Positions 22,112 to 29,901 of a DNA stretch of 35,494 bases are shown piece after piece (position 1 is the stretch's first letter; every line of letters begins with the position of its first letter). A program made the translations under genes and the position numbers. Origin of the DNA: Patescibacteria group bacterium (GTDB lineage Bacteria > Patescibacteriota > Microgenomatia > UBA1400 > Chisholmbacteraceae); contig JADFLW010000016.1 of the NCBI GenBank assembly GCA_022564195.1, positions 1 through 35,494 on the forward strand. The letters run 5' to 3'. The notes below the pieces were generated by a model, which was given only the letters and a program-made list of their open reading frames with translations, was not told the DNA's origin and ran no database searches.

Positions 22112-23073
22112 ATATACTGATCACCGGTGCATCTGGCTTTGTCGGAACGCATTTCGTGAGGCTGTATGTGAAGGAACGAAAAAGGGTTAAACTCCATTGC
22201 GCAACGTACGGCGGATATGGTGAGCTCGCTCGTTTCATTCCTGAAGATCAACTGTATGAAATCGATCTTGGAGACCCGGAGAGGGTGAAAGAATTAGTCA
22301 AGAAAGTGGCACCAACGCACATTGTCCATTTAGCCGCTTTGGCCGCTGTCGGGGAAAGTTTCACGAATCCGCAAAAAGTACTTAAGAATAACATCCTCAT
22401 CACAGCAAATTTGTTTGAGGCAGTACGAGAACGTGCAAGAAATACAACAGTCCTTTTGATCGGATCTGCGGATGAGTATGGGCTTGTCGAACCCAGCGAT
22501 GTTCCGATAAACGAAGAGGTTCCACTGCGACCGACAAGTCCCTATGCTGTCTCAAAGGTGGCAGTCGACTATCTGGGCTTACAATATTTCCTGTCCTATA
22601 AGTTAAAGATCATCCGTTTACGTCCTTTCAATCATATCGGAGAATATCAGGGAGTTGGGTTTGCGGTGGCTGACTTTGCCAAACAAATTGTAGAAGCAGA
22701 GAGAGATAGGAGAAAAGTTGTGAAAGTAGGGAACTTAACGGCCATTCGCGATTTTACCGATGTAAAAGATATGGTTCACGCGTATGAGTTGGCTCTGGAG
22801 AAGTGCATACCCGGAGAAGTGTACAATATCGGGTCAGGAAAGGGGATCCGCATGCAAGACGTACTGAATATGATGCTCAAGAAAGCCCGCCGCGAGATTC
22901 GAGTGGAAGTCGATCCGAAGCGATATAGACCGGTAGATGTTGAATCGGTCATTGCCGATGCAAGCAAATTCAGCAAACAAACTGGCTGGAAGCCAAGAAT
23001 TCCACTGGAATCAACACTCGAACGCGTGCTACACTACTGGAGGAAAAAGTTGAGGCACGAAGATGGCGATTGA
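22108..23073 (+). CDS. rmd: GDP-4-keto-6-deoxy-D-mannose reductase-like SDR protein
   Basis: Reduces GDP-4-keto-6-deoxymannose to GDP-D-rhamnose. The 321 residues have ITGASGFVGTHFVRLY at 4-19, VHLAALAAVGESFTNP near 72-87, IGSADEYGLVEP near 122, catalytic Tyr/Lys in YAVSK near 148, and the Rmd-typical RPFNHIGEYQGVGFAVADFA followed by KVGNLTAIRDFTDVKDMVHAY. The RPFNHIG and VGNL..IRDFTDV phrases favour Rmd over RmlB or GalE. It is directly followed by gmd, which makes its substrate. The start overlaps the previous stop (ATGA). Confidence 0.85.
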   Translation: MNILITGASGFVGTHFVRLYVKERKRVKLHCATYGGYGELARFIPEDQLYEIDLGDPERVKELVKKVAPTHIVHLAALAAVGESFTNPQKVLKNNILITANLFEAVRERARNTTVLLIGSADEYGLVEPSDVPINEEVPLRPTSPYAVSKVAVDYLGLQYFLSYKLKIIRLRPFNHIGEYQGVGFAVADFAKQIVEAERDRRKVVKVGNLTAIRDFTDVKDMVHAYELALEKCIPGEVYNIGSGKGIRMQDVLNMMLKKARREIRVEVDPKRYRPVDVESVIADASKFSKQTGWKPRIPLESTLERVLHYWRKKLRHEDGD

Positions 23074-23091
23074 AGAAGAGGGAAAATCGAA

Positions 23092-24108
23092 ATGAGAAAG
23101 CCAAAAGTTGCATTCATCACCGGAATAACAGGGCAAGATGGATCATATCTAGCCGAATTCTTATTAAAGAAAGGATATAAGGTTGTTGGATTAGTGCGAA
23201 GGACGACAAGCATCAGAAGAGCAAATATCAGCCATCTGCTGGGCAAAGTCGCAATTGAGTTTGGCGATCTGTTGGACTTCCACACAATTGAGGCAGTCAT
23301 TCGGAAATACCAACCAGATGAGGTGTACAACCTCGCCGCTCAGTCCGTTCCGGCCGACAGTTGGAGCCATCCTATTTATACAGGAGAAATAACCGCACTT
23401 GGCGTCACAAGAACGCTTGAAGCAGTAAGAAGCGCCAAGCCAGATGCCAAGTTCTACCAAGGCTCAAGCAGGGAAGTATTTGGCGGAGCAAAGCACAGGG
23501 TATGCAATGAAGAAACTCCATTCTTGGCGAATAATCCATATGGCGTCGCAAAAGTGTACGGGCATCTCATTACCCGCACATACAGGGAATCGTATGACAT
23601 GTTTGCCTGTGGCGGGATCCTATTCAACCATGAAAGCCCGCGCAGAGGACTCCATTTTGTGACGCGCAAAATCAGCATGGGCGTAGCCTGCATCAAACTT
23701 GGGATCAAGAGTCCGCCGCTCAACGAAACGGGCGAACCACTTGTGAAGGAGGGGAAGCTTACATTAGGAAACCTTGATGCCAAGCGGGATTGGGGCTATG
23801 CCAAGGAATATGTTGAGGCAATGTGGTTAATGCTTCAGAAGAAACAGCCAACAGATTACGTCATAGCCACCAACACATTATATAGTGTCAGAGATTTTTG
23901 CAAAATCGCCTTCGGGCACGTCAACCTACATTGGAAAGACCACGTTGAATCTCATGAGAAATTCAAGCGTCCGACAGAGATAACCGCATCAAGAGGGGAT
24001 TACGCAAAGGCGAAAAAAGAGTTGGGTTGGAAGCCAAGGATAAGCTTCAAGGAGCTTGTAGAACTTATGGTTGCGGCGGACCTCAAACGCCTATCAAGTT
24101 CAGGTTGA
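23092..24108 (+). CDS. gmd: GDP-mannose 4,6-dehydratase
   Basis: Converts GDP-mannose to GDP-4-keto-6-deoxymannose. Seen: FITGITGQDGSYLAEFLLKKGY at 7-28, VRRTTSIRRANI (NADP-type arginines), YNLAAQSVPADSWSHP near 79-94, the catalytic Tyr/Lys in YGVAK, and LFNHESPRRGLHFVTRKIS near 178-196. One point is odd: the catalytic strand reads QGSSREVFGG, where family members usually have a Thr/Ser-Ser-Glu run (STSELYG type). Ser and Glu are kept, but Arg takes the middle place. The GDP-mannose source (manC) is outside the window. The stop overlaps the next start as TGATG. Confidence 0.92.
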   Translation: MRKPKVAFITGITGQDGSYLAEFLLKKGYKVVGLVRRTTSIRRANISHLLGKVAIEFGDLLDFHTIEAVIRKYQPDEVYNLAAQSVPADSWSHPIYTGEITALGVTRTLEAVRSAKPDAKFYQGSSREVFGGAKHRVCNEETPFLANNPYGVAKVYGHLITRTYRESYDMFACGGILFNHESPRRGLHFVTRKISMGVACIKLGIKSPPLNETGEPLVKEGKLTLGNLDAKRDWGYAKEYVEAMWLMLQKKQPTDYVIATNTLYSVRDFCKIAFGHVNLHWKDHVESHEKFKRPTEITASRGDYAKAKKELGWKPRISFKELVELMVAADLKRLSSSG

Positions 24109-24842
24109 TGAACGTCGTCATCGTCATTCCCACATACAACGAAGTGAAAACCATCGAGCGCCTCATCGATGGGCTTAAGAGTGCCAGTAAAAAATTTCCC
24201 CAACACAAGACACACCTCTTAGTCGTTGATGATAATTCTCCGGACGGAACGGGAGACGTAGTAAGAAAACTCCAATCCCGATATGACGATATATCTCTGC
24301 TTACTGGCGAAAAACGCGGGCTCGGCCAGGCCTATTTACGGGGAATGGATTTCGCAATCGAAAAACTCAAGGCGGACATCATGTTGGAAATCGATGCCGA
24401 TTTTCAGCACGACCCACATGCCGTACCTGGATTTATCGAAAAAATTGACAAAGGATACGATTTTGTGATTGGCAGCCGATACATCAAAGGCGGTTCAATT
24501 CCGCGAAATTGGGGAGTGAATAGGAAGATATTAAGCAGGATGGGAAATCTTATTATCCGTGTAAGTCTCTTAACGTTATCCGTCCATGACTGGACTTCCG
24601 GGTACCGCGCAATGCGAAGCTGGGTGTATAAAAAAACAAGAAGCAACTTAGTGAGTTTCAATGGATACACTTTCCAAGTCGCATTTCTTTATCAAGCGCT
24701 GAAATCAAAGGCGAAAGTGGTAGAAATCCCTATCCATTTCGGAGAGAGGAAGTACGGAGAATCAAAAATCGGTTCCGAATACGTCAAGAATTTGCTCATG
24801 TACTTGGCGAAGACCAGATTCAAAGAGACGGTAACACCATGA
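24108..24842 (+). CDS. Polyprenol-phosphate mannosyltransferase-like GT2 (DPM1 family)
   Basis: Transfers a sugar from a nucleotide donor (GDP-mannose in DPM1) to polyprenyl phosphate at the inner membrane face. Features: VIVIPTYNEVKTIERLIDGL at 4-23, LVVDDNSPDGTGDVV near 43-57, LGQAYLRGMDFAI, the DxD site in IDADFQHDP near 94-102, IGSRYIKGGSIPRNWGVNRK near 120, and the TSGYRAMRS and YGESKI ends. The start at 24108 begins the domain. The protein stops at TVTP; the sequence directly after the stop, in the same frame, is a broken GtrA domain, so the gene was probably once a DPM1-GtrA fusion. Confidence 0.9.
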   Translation: MNVVIVIPTYNEVKTIERLIDGLKSASKKFPQHKTHLLVVDDNSPDGTGDVVRKLQSRYDDISLLTGEKRGLGQAYLRGMDFAIEKLKADIMLEIDADFQHDPHAVPGFIEKIDKGYDFVIGSRYIKGGSIPRNWGVNRKILSRMGNLIIRVSLLTLSVHDWTSGYRAMRSWVYKKTRSNLVSFNGYTFQVAFLYQALKSKAKVVEIPIHFGERKYGESKIGSEYVKNLLMYLAKTRFKETVTP

Positions 24843-24908
24843 TTTCTGAAATTCTTAGTAGTCGGCACAATCGGCTTTATCATCAACACCATGACGTTGG
24901 AAATTTAG
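24843..24908 (+). pseudogene. Relic of a GtrA N-terminus, in frame after the DPM1 stop
   Basis: Reading through the TGA at 24840-24842 gives FLKFLVVGTIGFIINTMTLEI and then TAG at 24906. This is the first membrane helix of a GtrA domain, comparable to RFIKFGTVGFIGYIINAVSLEI of the intact gene downstream. It continues the reading frame of the DPM1-like gene, so it looks like a fused GtrA domain killed by a stop and then eroded. The bases 24909-25015 hold no further clear homology. Confidence 0.65.
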
Positions 24909-25015
24909 TTGCTCGCGTTGGTCTTTTGATGCCCAAAGTACACGACTGAACTACTGGTTTTAAAATTACAAAAGTAAAGGGCGTAATAGTTTCGCTTACA
25001 AGGTTCAAAAATGAA

Positions 25016-25558
25016 ATGTTTGAAACACTGAAGGTCATCTTTCTTGTTCAAATCAACAACCCCAAAATCAAAAGATTCATAAAGTTTGGAACAGTAGGGT
25101 TTATTGGGTATATTATCAACGCCGTATCTTTGGAGATTTTTTCTGGAACAGAGATTACTCGAGCTCTTGCTTCAGTATTTTCTTCTTTAAGGGGGACATT
25201 TTTGGCCTTTGCAGCAGAGTCTTCAGCTTGGGCAGCGGCCTTTGCAGCAGAACTGGCGATCATTAATAATTTCACACTTAATAATATTTGGACGTTTAGA
25301 GAAGAAAAAATAACAGGAGTAGGAAAGAGACTTTATAAGTTCTTACAGTTCAACGTAACAACGGCAGGAGCGATAGTTATTCAGTTTGTTGTTATTGGAG
25401 TAATGGTTGTAACGCTGGGTGATACAACCTTAGTCCGTCAAGCCGGGATTCTTGTGGCAATGCCCATGGTTCTGACATATAACTATTTAATGTATAATCT
25501 TGTCATTTGGAAAACATGGGAGCTTCCTTGGAGCAAAAAGGGTAAAACCTCGAAATGA
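25016..25558 (+). CDS. GtrA family membrane protein
   Basis: A small multi-spanning protein that is thought to help polyprenyl-phosphate sugars cross the membrane. The first helix RFIKFGTVGFIGYIINAVSLEIF, with the conserved KFG.VG core near 25-30, the middle AIINNFTLNNIWTFRE near 80 (family signature NF.LNR.WTF), and the final LTYNYLMYNLVIWKTWE support it. At 180 residues it is longer than most GtrA proteins; an Ala-rich stretch (FAAESSAWAAAFAAELA) accounts for part of this. The gene is more AT-rich than its neighbours (21 G/C in 60 bases from 25081; 28 in 60 from 24361) and lies between two GtrA relics. Confidence 0.8.
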   Translation: MFETLKVIFLVQINNPKIKRFIKFGTVGFIGYIINAVSLEIFSGTEITRALASVFSSLRGTFLAFAAESSAWAAAFAAELAIINNFTLNNIWTFREEKITGVGKRLYKFLQFNVTTAGAIVIQFVVIGVMVVTLGDTTLVRQAGILVAMPMVLTYNYLMYNLVIWKTWELPWSKKGKTSK

Positions 25559-25612
25559 CTATTGATAAGAATTTGAATCCTGAAGACGAGGAGAAAAAGA
25601 TCACTTCAATAA

Positions 25613-25702
25613 AGCAAATTCCACATTCTCAGGGTAGGCATTGGACTCATCTGGAACTACTTTATGTATCATCGTATCGTCTGGCAAACGCATAAAGAGT
25701 AA
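25613..25702 (+). pseudogene. Relic of a GtrA C-terminus
   Basis: The frame reads SKFHILRVGIGLIWNYFMYHRIVWQTHKE before TAA 25700-25702 (key part: IWNYFMYHRIVW). This resembles the end of the intact GtrA (TYNYLMYNLVIWKTWE). A stop at 25610-25612 cuts it off upstream. With the N-terminal relic at 24843 it frames the intact gtrA gene. A 46-codon frame at 25555-25695 overlaps it in another phase and is not credited. Confidence 0.6.
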
Positions 25703-25714
25703 AGGGTTCAATGC

Positions 25715-26449
25715 ATGATTTCAGTAGACATTGCCATTCCGGCCTACAATGAAGAAAAGCAGCTTGCAAAGAGCATAACCAAGCTCCGTAGGTTTATTGC
25801 GAAAAACGAATTTCTTGACTACAAGATAACCATCATCATCGTCAACAACGCCTCAACCGATGCAACACCCGAGATAGCAAGATCTCTGGCAGCGCGATTT
25901 GAAAACGTAAAGTTTCGCAGCCTCCCTCAAAAGGGAAGGGGAGGGGCTTTGCTGGCCTGTTGGCAAGAAAGCCGCGCAGACGTACTGGCGTATATGGATG
26001 TTGATCTGTCCGCGGATCTTGTGTATCTTAAGAACCTCCTTGATACAATTTCAACGAAAGGTGTTGATATTGCCATAGGATCTCGCCTTGCAAAAGGTGC
26101 CAAGGTTTCGGGAAGAACACTCATACGTGAAGTGATGTCACGAGGATATAATTGGCTTTTGGACGTACTGTTTCAGACAAGTTTTAAGGACGCTCAGTGC
26201 GGGTTCAAAGCCGTCTCACGCCAAACATTTCAGAGGCTGGCACCACTCATAAAAAGCCGTAACTGGTTTTTTGATTCTGAAATGCTTATCATTGCCATGA
26301 AAGCAGGATTCCAAATCAAGGAGATTCCAATTGCTTGGAGAGACGATCCAGGCTCCACGGTAAAAGTAGCCAAAACCGCAAAGGAAGATCTCTTGGGGAT
26401 TTTGCGTCTTTTAAGGACCAAGCCATGGAAAGACATCGCAAAACGCTAA
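25715..26449 (+). CDS. GT2 family polyprenyl-phosphate glycosyltransferase (dolichyl-phosphate glucosyltransferase-like)
   Basis: Predicted to load a sugar on polyprenyl phosphate. Features: DIAIPAYNEEKQLAKSI at 5-21, IIIVNNASTDATPEIA near 39-54, GRGGALLACWQES, DxD-like YMDVDLSADLVYL near 92-104, IGSRLAKGAKVSGRTLIRE near 120, and DAQCGFKAVSR near 155, which is typical of the ALG5/DPG-synthase group. The later ENWFFDSEM-like segment (RNWFFDSEMLIIA) agrees. The start at 25715 begins the GT2 domain. It overlaps the next gene by 25 bases, so both are probably translated together. Confidence 0.88.
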   Translation: MISVDIAIPAYNEEKQLAKSITKLRRFIAKNEFLDYKITIIIVNNASTDATPEIARSLAARFENVKFRSLPQKGRGGALLACWQESRADVLAYMDVDLSADLVYLKNLLDTISTKGVDIAIGSRLAKGAKVSGRTLIREVMSRGYNWLLDVLFQTSFKDAQCGFKAVSRQTFQRLAPLIKSRNWFFDSEMLIIAMKAGFQIKEIPIAWRDDPGSTVKVAKTAKEDLLGILRLLRTKPWKDIAKR

Positions 26450-27963
26450 CAGCAGCAATTCGGGCGCACAAAACAGAAATCCTTGCAGTAATCCTCATCC
26501 TCCTAGTAGCGGCATTTCTGCGCCTCTATAAAATTCGTGAATTCGTCATCTTCTTAGGGGATGAGGGAAGAGATGCGTTGGTTGTCAAACGCATGATCGT
26601 CGATCACAAGTTCACCCTGCTGGGTCCCACAGCCTCTGTAGGAGGATTTTACTTAGGCCCAGTCTTCTACTACTTCATGATTCCTTTCTTGTGGCTGTTT
26701 GCATTCGACCCCGTGGGTCCTGCAGTCATGGTAGCGCTCATCGGAATCGCGACCGTTGGATTGCTCTATTGGGTAGTGCGAAGTTGGGCCAACCCGATCG
26801 CCGCCGGCATCGCCGCGGCCCTGTACGCAACCGCACCTGGAGTGGTTTCCGCATCTCGCTCCTCGTGGAATCCCAATATCATGCCCTTTTTTGCGCTCCT
26901 GTCGGTTTTCGCGCTTTCCAAAGCACTTTCGAAAAACAGGACAATCTGGTACCTCATTGCTGGAGCTGCTTATGGCATCCTCATCCAATCGCATTACCTG
27001 GGGCTGGTCATCGGTCCCGTTCTGGCTGTTGCCACGCTGATTACCCTACCCGTAAAACGGTGGCTTAAAGCCGCACTCCTCGAGTTTAGTGGATTTATTA
27101 TTGGCGCCTCGATGTTTTTGGCATTCGAAGTTAGACACAATTTTCCCAACACGAGGACGATCATCGAATTTGTTTCTCGAGGCGGGGATACGACAGGACC
27201 GAGGAGCTGGAACCTTTTCTGGCTCTTTTATGAAATGCTGCGAAGAAACTTCGAATCGGTCTTGCTGCCGATGGGTCTTCTCATAAAAGGGCTTCTTCTT
27301 GTAAGCCTTGTGGGTTTCCTCCTGTACGCGTATCGACAAAGAACAGAGAAGAAAAGACTCCCAATTGGTCTCACAACTTTTCTTGTCTGGCTTGTCGTGG
27401 GCGCATTTGGGATTGGTGCATATAAGGGCCAGCTCTACCCACACTACTTTGGGTTTCTTTTTCCGCTGCCGTTCATATTGATGGGAATAACAGGGGCAGT
27501 GATGTATCAGTATAAAAAGGGCAGAAAAGTTGCAGTCCTCATGATCTTCGCATTAGTCGTGCTGAATCTTTCCAATCAAAAAATATGGGTTCAGGGATCC
27601 AATCTCGTCGACCAGACGAAAAACGTGAGCCAGAAAATAATAGAAGTAGCTGATGGGAAACCATTTAACTTTGCCCTGATTGCCAATGGCAACTCCGACC
27701 ACGCGTATCGCTACTTTCTGGAGATAACGGGACAAAAACCAACACCGCTTGAAGAAGAAGTGACAGAGCAGTTGGTCGTTGTCTGTGAAAATCTCGATGC
27801 ACCGTGTGAGCCGCTCGGGCATCCGCTTTGGGAAGTTGCAGGATTCGGTCGAGCTGAGGTCGTGCAAGAAGCCTCCGTCCATCCCGGAATCAAGATTGTC
27901 GGACTCCGCCACCATGAAAGCTCTTTAGAGCTCATTGGAAAACCAGCTCCAAAGGGAGGCTAG
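26425..27963 (+). CDS. PMT/ArnT-like membrane glycosyltransferase (GT-C)
   Basis: A multi-spanning enzyme expected to transfer a sugar from polyprenyl phosphate to an acceptor outside the cell. After a basic N-terminus and the first helix (ILAVILILLVAAFLRLYKI), the first outer loop has FLGDEGRDALVVKRM near 45-59, where the Asp-Glu pair corresponds to the acidic catalytic motif of GT39-type enzymes. Roughly ten more helices and a soluble C-terminal part follow. The start at 26425 is chosen because the preceding 30 codons only overlap the GT2 gene. The 512-residue length is normal. Acceptor and sugar are unknown. Confidence 0.78.
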   Translation: MERHRKTLTAAIRAHKTEILAVILILLVAAFLRLYKIREFVIFLGDEGRDALVVKRMIVDHKFTLLGPTASVGGFYLGPVFYYFMIPFLWLFAFDPVGPAVMVALIGIATVGLLYWVVRSWANPIAAGIAAALYATAPGVVSASRSSWNPNIMPFFALLSVFALSKALSKNRTIWYLIAGAAYGILIQSHYLGLVIGPVLAVATLITLPVKRWLKAALLEFSGFIIGASMFLAFEVRHNFPNTRTIIEFVSRGGDTTGPRSWNLFWLFYEMLRRNFESVLLPMGLLIKGLLLVSLVGFLLYAYRQRTEKKRLPIGLTTFLVWLVVGAFGIGAYKGQLYPHYFGFLFPLPFILMGITGAVMYQYKKGRKVAVLMIFALVVLNLSNQKIWVQGSNLVDQTKNVSQKIIEVADGKPFNFALIANGNSDHAYRYFLEITGQKPTPLEEEVTEQLVVVCENLDAPCEPLGHPLWEVAGFGRAEVVQEASVHPGIKIVGLRHHESSLELIGKPAPKGG

Positions 27964-27968
27964 ACAGC

Positions 27969-28730
27969 GTGTCCAACAGTAGACCCTTTTTATCAATAGT
28001 CATTCCAGCCTACAACGAGGCCGAGAACTTCAAGCAAGGCGTGCTTGATGAGGTACATGAATACATCTCAAGGCTACCGTACGAGTCAGAAGTCATCGTC
28101 GTTGATGACGGCTCTGAAGATAAGACAGCTGATCTTGTCGAGCGCTGGATTAAAAACAAAAAGCATTGGCGGCTCATACGCAATCCCCACAAAGGAAAAG
28201 CCCGAGCCGTTGCCGATGGAGTGCTTCAAGCAGGAGGAGAGTTCATCTTATTCACCGATTTTGATCAGGCAACACCGATAGGTGAGATTGAGAAACTTTT
28301 GCCGTTCATGGAAAAGGGGTACGAAGTGGCAATCGGCTCTCGCGAGGTAAAAGGCAGCAGAAGAGAGCATGAGCCAAGCTATCGACATATCATGGGCAGG
28401 GCCTGGAACATCCTCGTTCAAGCAGTTGCCATACCAGGGATAAGAGACACGCAGTGCGGGTTTAAGCTGTTTGAGCGCAAAGCCGCTCATGAACTGTTTG
28501 CGAACCTTTCTGTCTACGCCGATGGCGAGGAGAAAGAGGCATATACCGGAGCATTTGATGTTGAGCTACTCTTTATCGCTCAGAAACGGGGATTTCAAAT
28601 CGCTGAAGTGCCAGTGTACTGGAAACACGTGGAGACGTCGCGCGTGCATCCCATTCGTGATTCAATTCGTATGTTTGCCGACTTACTACGGATTCGCATT
28701 GCCGATCTAACTGGGAAGTATGACAAATAG
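27969..28730 (+). CDS. GT2 dolichyl-phosphate beta-glucosyltransferase-like protein
   Basis: A second ALG5-type enzyme of the locus. Features: LSIVIPAYNEAENFKQGVLDEV at 8-29, VIVVDDGSEDKTADLVE near 42-58, KGKARAVADGVLQAGGEF, the DxD-like FTDFDQATPIGE near 96-107, AIGSREVKGSRREHEPSYRH, and DTQCGFKLFERKA near 160, then GAFDVELLFIAQKRGFQIAEVPVYW. The start is a GTG at 27969 with GGGAGG ten bases upstream (27953-27958). It follows the preceding gene by five bases and overlaps the next by 11. How its sugar differs from that of 25715-26449 cannot be read. Confidence 0.88.
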   Translation: MSNSRPFLSIVIPAYNEAENFKQGVLDEVHEYISRLPYESEVIVVDDGSEDKTADLVERWIKNKKHWRLIRNPHKGKARAVADGVLQAGGEFILFTDFDQATPIGEIEKLLPFMEKGYEVAIGSREVKGSRREHEPSYRHIMGRAWNILVQAVAIPGIRDTQCGFKLFERKAAHELFANLSVYADGEEKEAYTGAFDVELLFIAQKRGFQIAEVPVYWKHVETSRVHPIRDSIRMFADLLRIRIADLTGKYDK

Positions 28731-29901
28731 CGACAGAAGAACGAACATTGCTCTAGTCATTTTCCTTTCATCGCTCTTGATCCTAGTGGTATATTCGTAC
28801 TCGCAGATTGATTTGAACTTGACGCTGTCAAGCAATGCGTTCTATCAGAAGATTCAGCAACAGCTCATCACGCTCGGCTACTTTCAACGGCCTCTTTCAA
28901 CAGCAATATACTTGACGCTTCTGCTGGTCCTTTTCTCTTTACAAATGTTTTTTATAAGACAAGCGCGCCTTGGGAAACTCAAAGCATTGACGGTGGGAAA
29001 ACTCGCGGTTGCATCAGCCGCGATACTGATCTTCGCATATCCAGCATTTTCACACGACATCTTCAACTACATGTTTGATGCAAGACTCCTTGTGACCCAT
29101 AGGGTGAATCCTTGGGAATTCACCGCCCTTGATTTTCCTCAGGACCTTTGGACAAGATTCATGCGCTGGACACACAGAACCTACCCCTATGGACCATTGT
29201 GGCTTTTCGTGACGACCCCGTTCTACATACTTGGGGCAGGAAAGTTCACTCTGACCCTTTTTTGGTTTAAGTTCCTAGGAGCGGCAAGCTACCTTGCAAG
29301 TGTGTGGTTCATAAAAAAAATTCTTAAACGCACTTCGCCAAAAAACGTTGCCGCAGGAATGGTGCTGTTTGCCTTAAATCCCCTGATTCTCATTGAGAGC
29401 CTAGTAAGCGCCCACATCGATATCGTAATGGCAGCGCTGTTCCTTTTTGCAATGTATCTTGTGGTTGTGAAAAAAAAGAGGCTCGCCGGCTGGATTGCGC
29501 TTTTGGTTTCTGGCGCTATGAAATTCGTGACCATAGCGGCCATTCCAGTCTGGGTTTGGTGGAGAGGAGAAAGGCAACGTTTTGAGAAGGCTACGATTGG
29601 GATGCTTCTTCTGCTCCTTTTGGCAACGGGAATCGCTATCGTTTTCCGAGAGCCCCTTCCGTGGTACTTTATCACCCCGCTCGCTGTTGGAGCGCTTTTG
29701 CCCCAAAGAAAGGTATTTGTCGTGTTTGGTGTTGCTCTCTCGATGGGAATGCTGCTTCGCTATGCGCCATATCTCCTCCGTGGAGACTATTCGCAGTGGG
29801 TGAGAGCCACTCGTACCATAGTGACCATCGCCCCCTTAGCCCTAGCCCTATTCGGTGTTCTATGGAGAAAAAGGACAAGCTCCTCGTCACTCTCCTCATA
29901 G
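28720..29901 (+). CDS. Multi-spanning mannosyltransferase-like protein (MptB/GT87-like)
   Basis: About ten membrane helices over 393 residues. The outer loop YPAFSHDIFNYMFDARLLV near 107-125, continued by RVNPWEF and TYPYGPLWLFVTTPFYILG near 150, is like the HD.FNY.fdar...NPY...YGPLW motif of the MptA/MptB and related alpha-mannosyltransferases. The Asp in SHD would be the catalytic acid residue. A further clue is HIDIVMAALF in a middle helix. The polar end RKRTSSSSLSS is encoded where the gene overlaps the next for 40 bases. Donor is probably a polyprenyl-phosphate sugar. Confidence 0.7.
   Translation: MTNSDRRTNIALVIFLSSLLILVVYSYSQIDLNLTLSSNAFYQKIQQQLITLGYFQRPLSTAIYLTLLLVLFSLQMFFIRQARLGKLKALTVGKLAVASAAILIFAYPAFSHDIFNYMFDARLLVTHRVNPWEFTALDFPQDLWTRFMRWTHRTYPYGPLWLFVTTPFYILGAGKFTLTLFWFKFLGAASYLASVWFIKKILKRTSPKNVAAGMVLFALNPLILIESLVSAHIDIVMAALFLFAMYLVVVKKKRLAGWIALLVSGAMKFVTIAAIPVWVWWRGERQRFEKATIGMLLLLLLATGIAIVFREPLPWYFITPLAVGALLPQRKVFVVFGVALSMGMLLRYAPYLLRGDYSQWVRATRTIVTIAPLALALFGVLWRKRTSSSSLSS

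Noticed and set aside
25555-25695. 46-codon frame overlapping the gtrA stop as ATGA
   Set aside because: It overlaps the GtrA C-terminal relic in another phase; that relic has recognisable homology, while this frame has none.
26335-26424. 30 extra N-terminal codons before the GT-C gene start at 26425
   Set aside because: They lie wholly inside the preceding GT2 gene and do not resemble the start of a membrane glycosyltransferase; the basic start and first helix follow ATG 26425.
29661-29861. Long N-terminal extension of the GT-C gene at 29862
   Set aside because: It overlaps the preceding membrane gene, is Cys/Trp-rich and has no similarity to the family; the normal start is at 29862.
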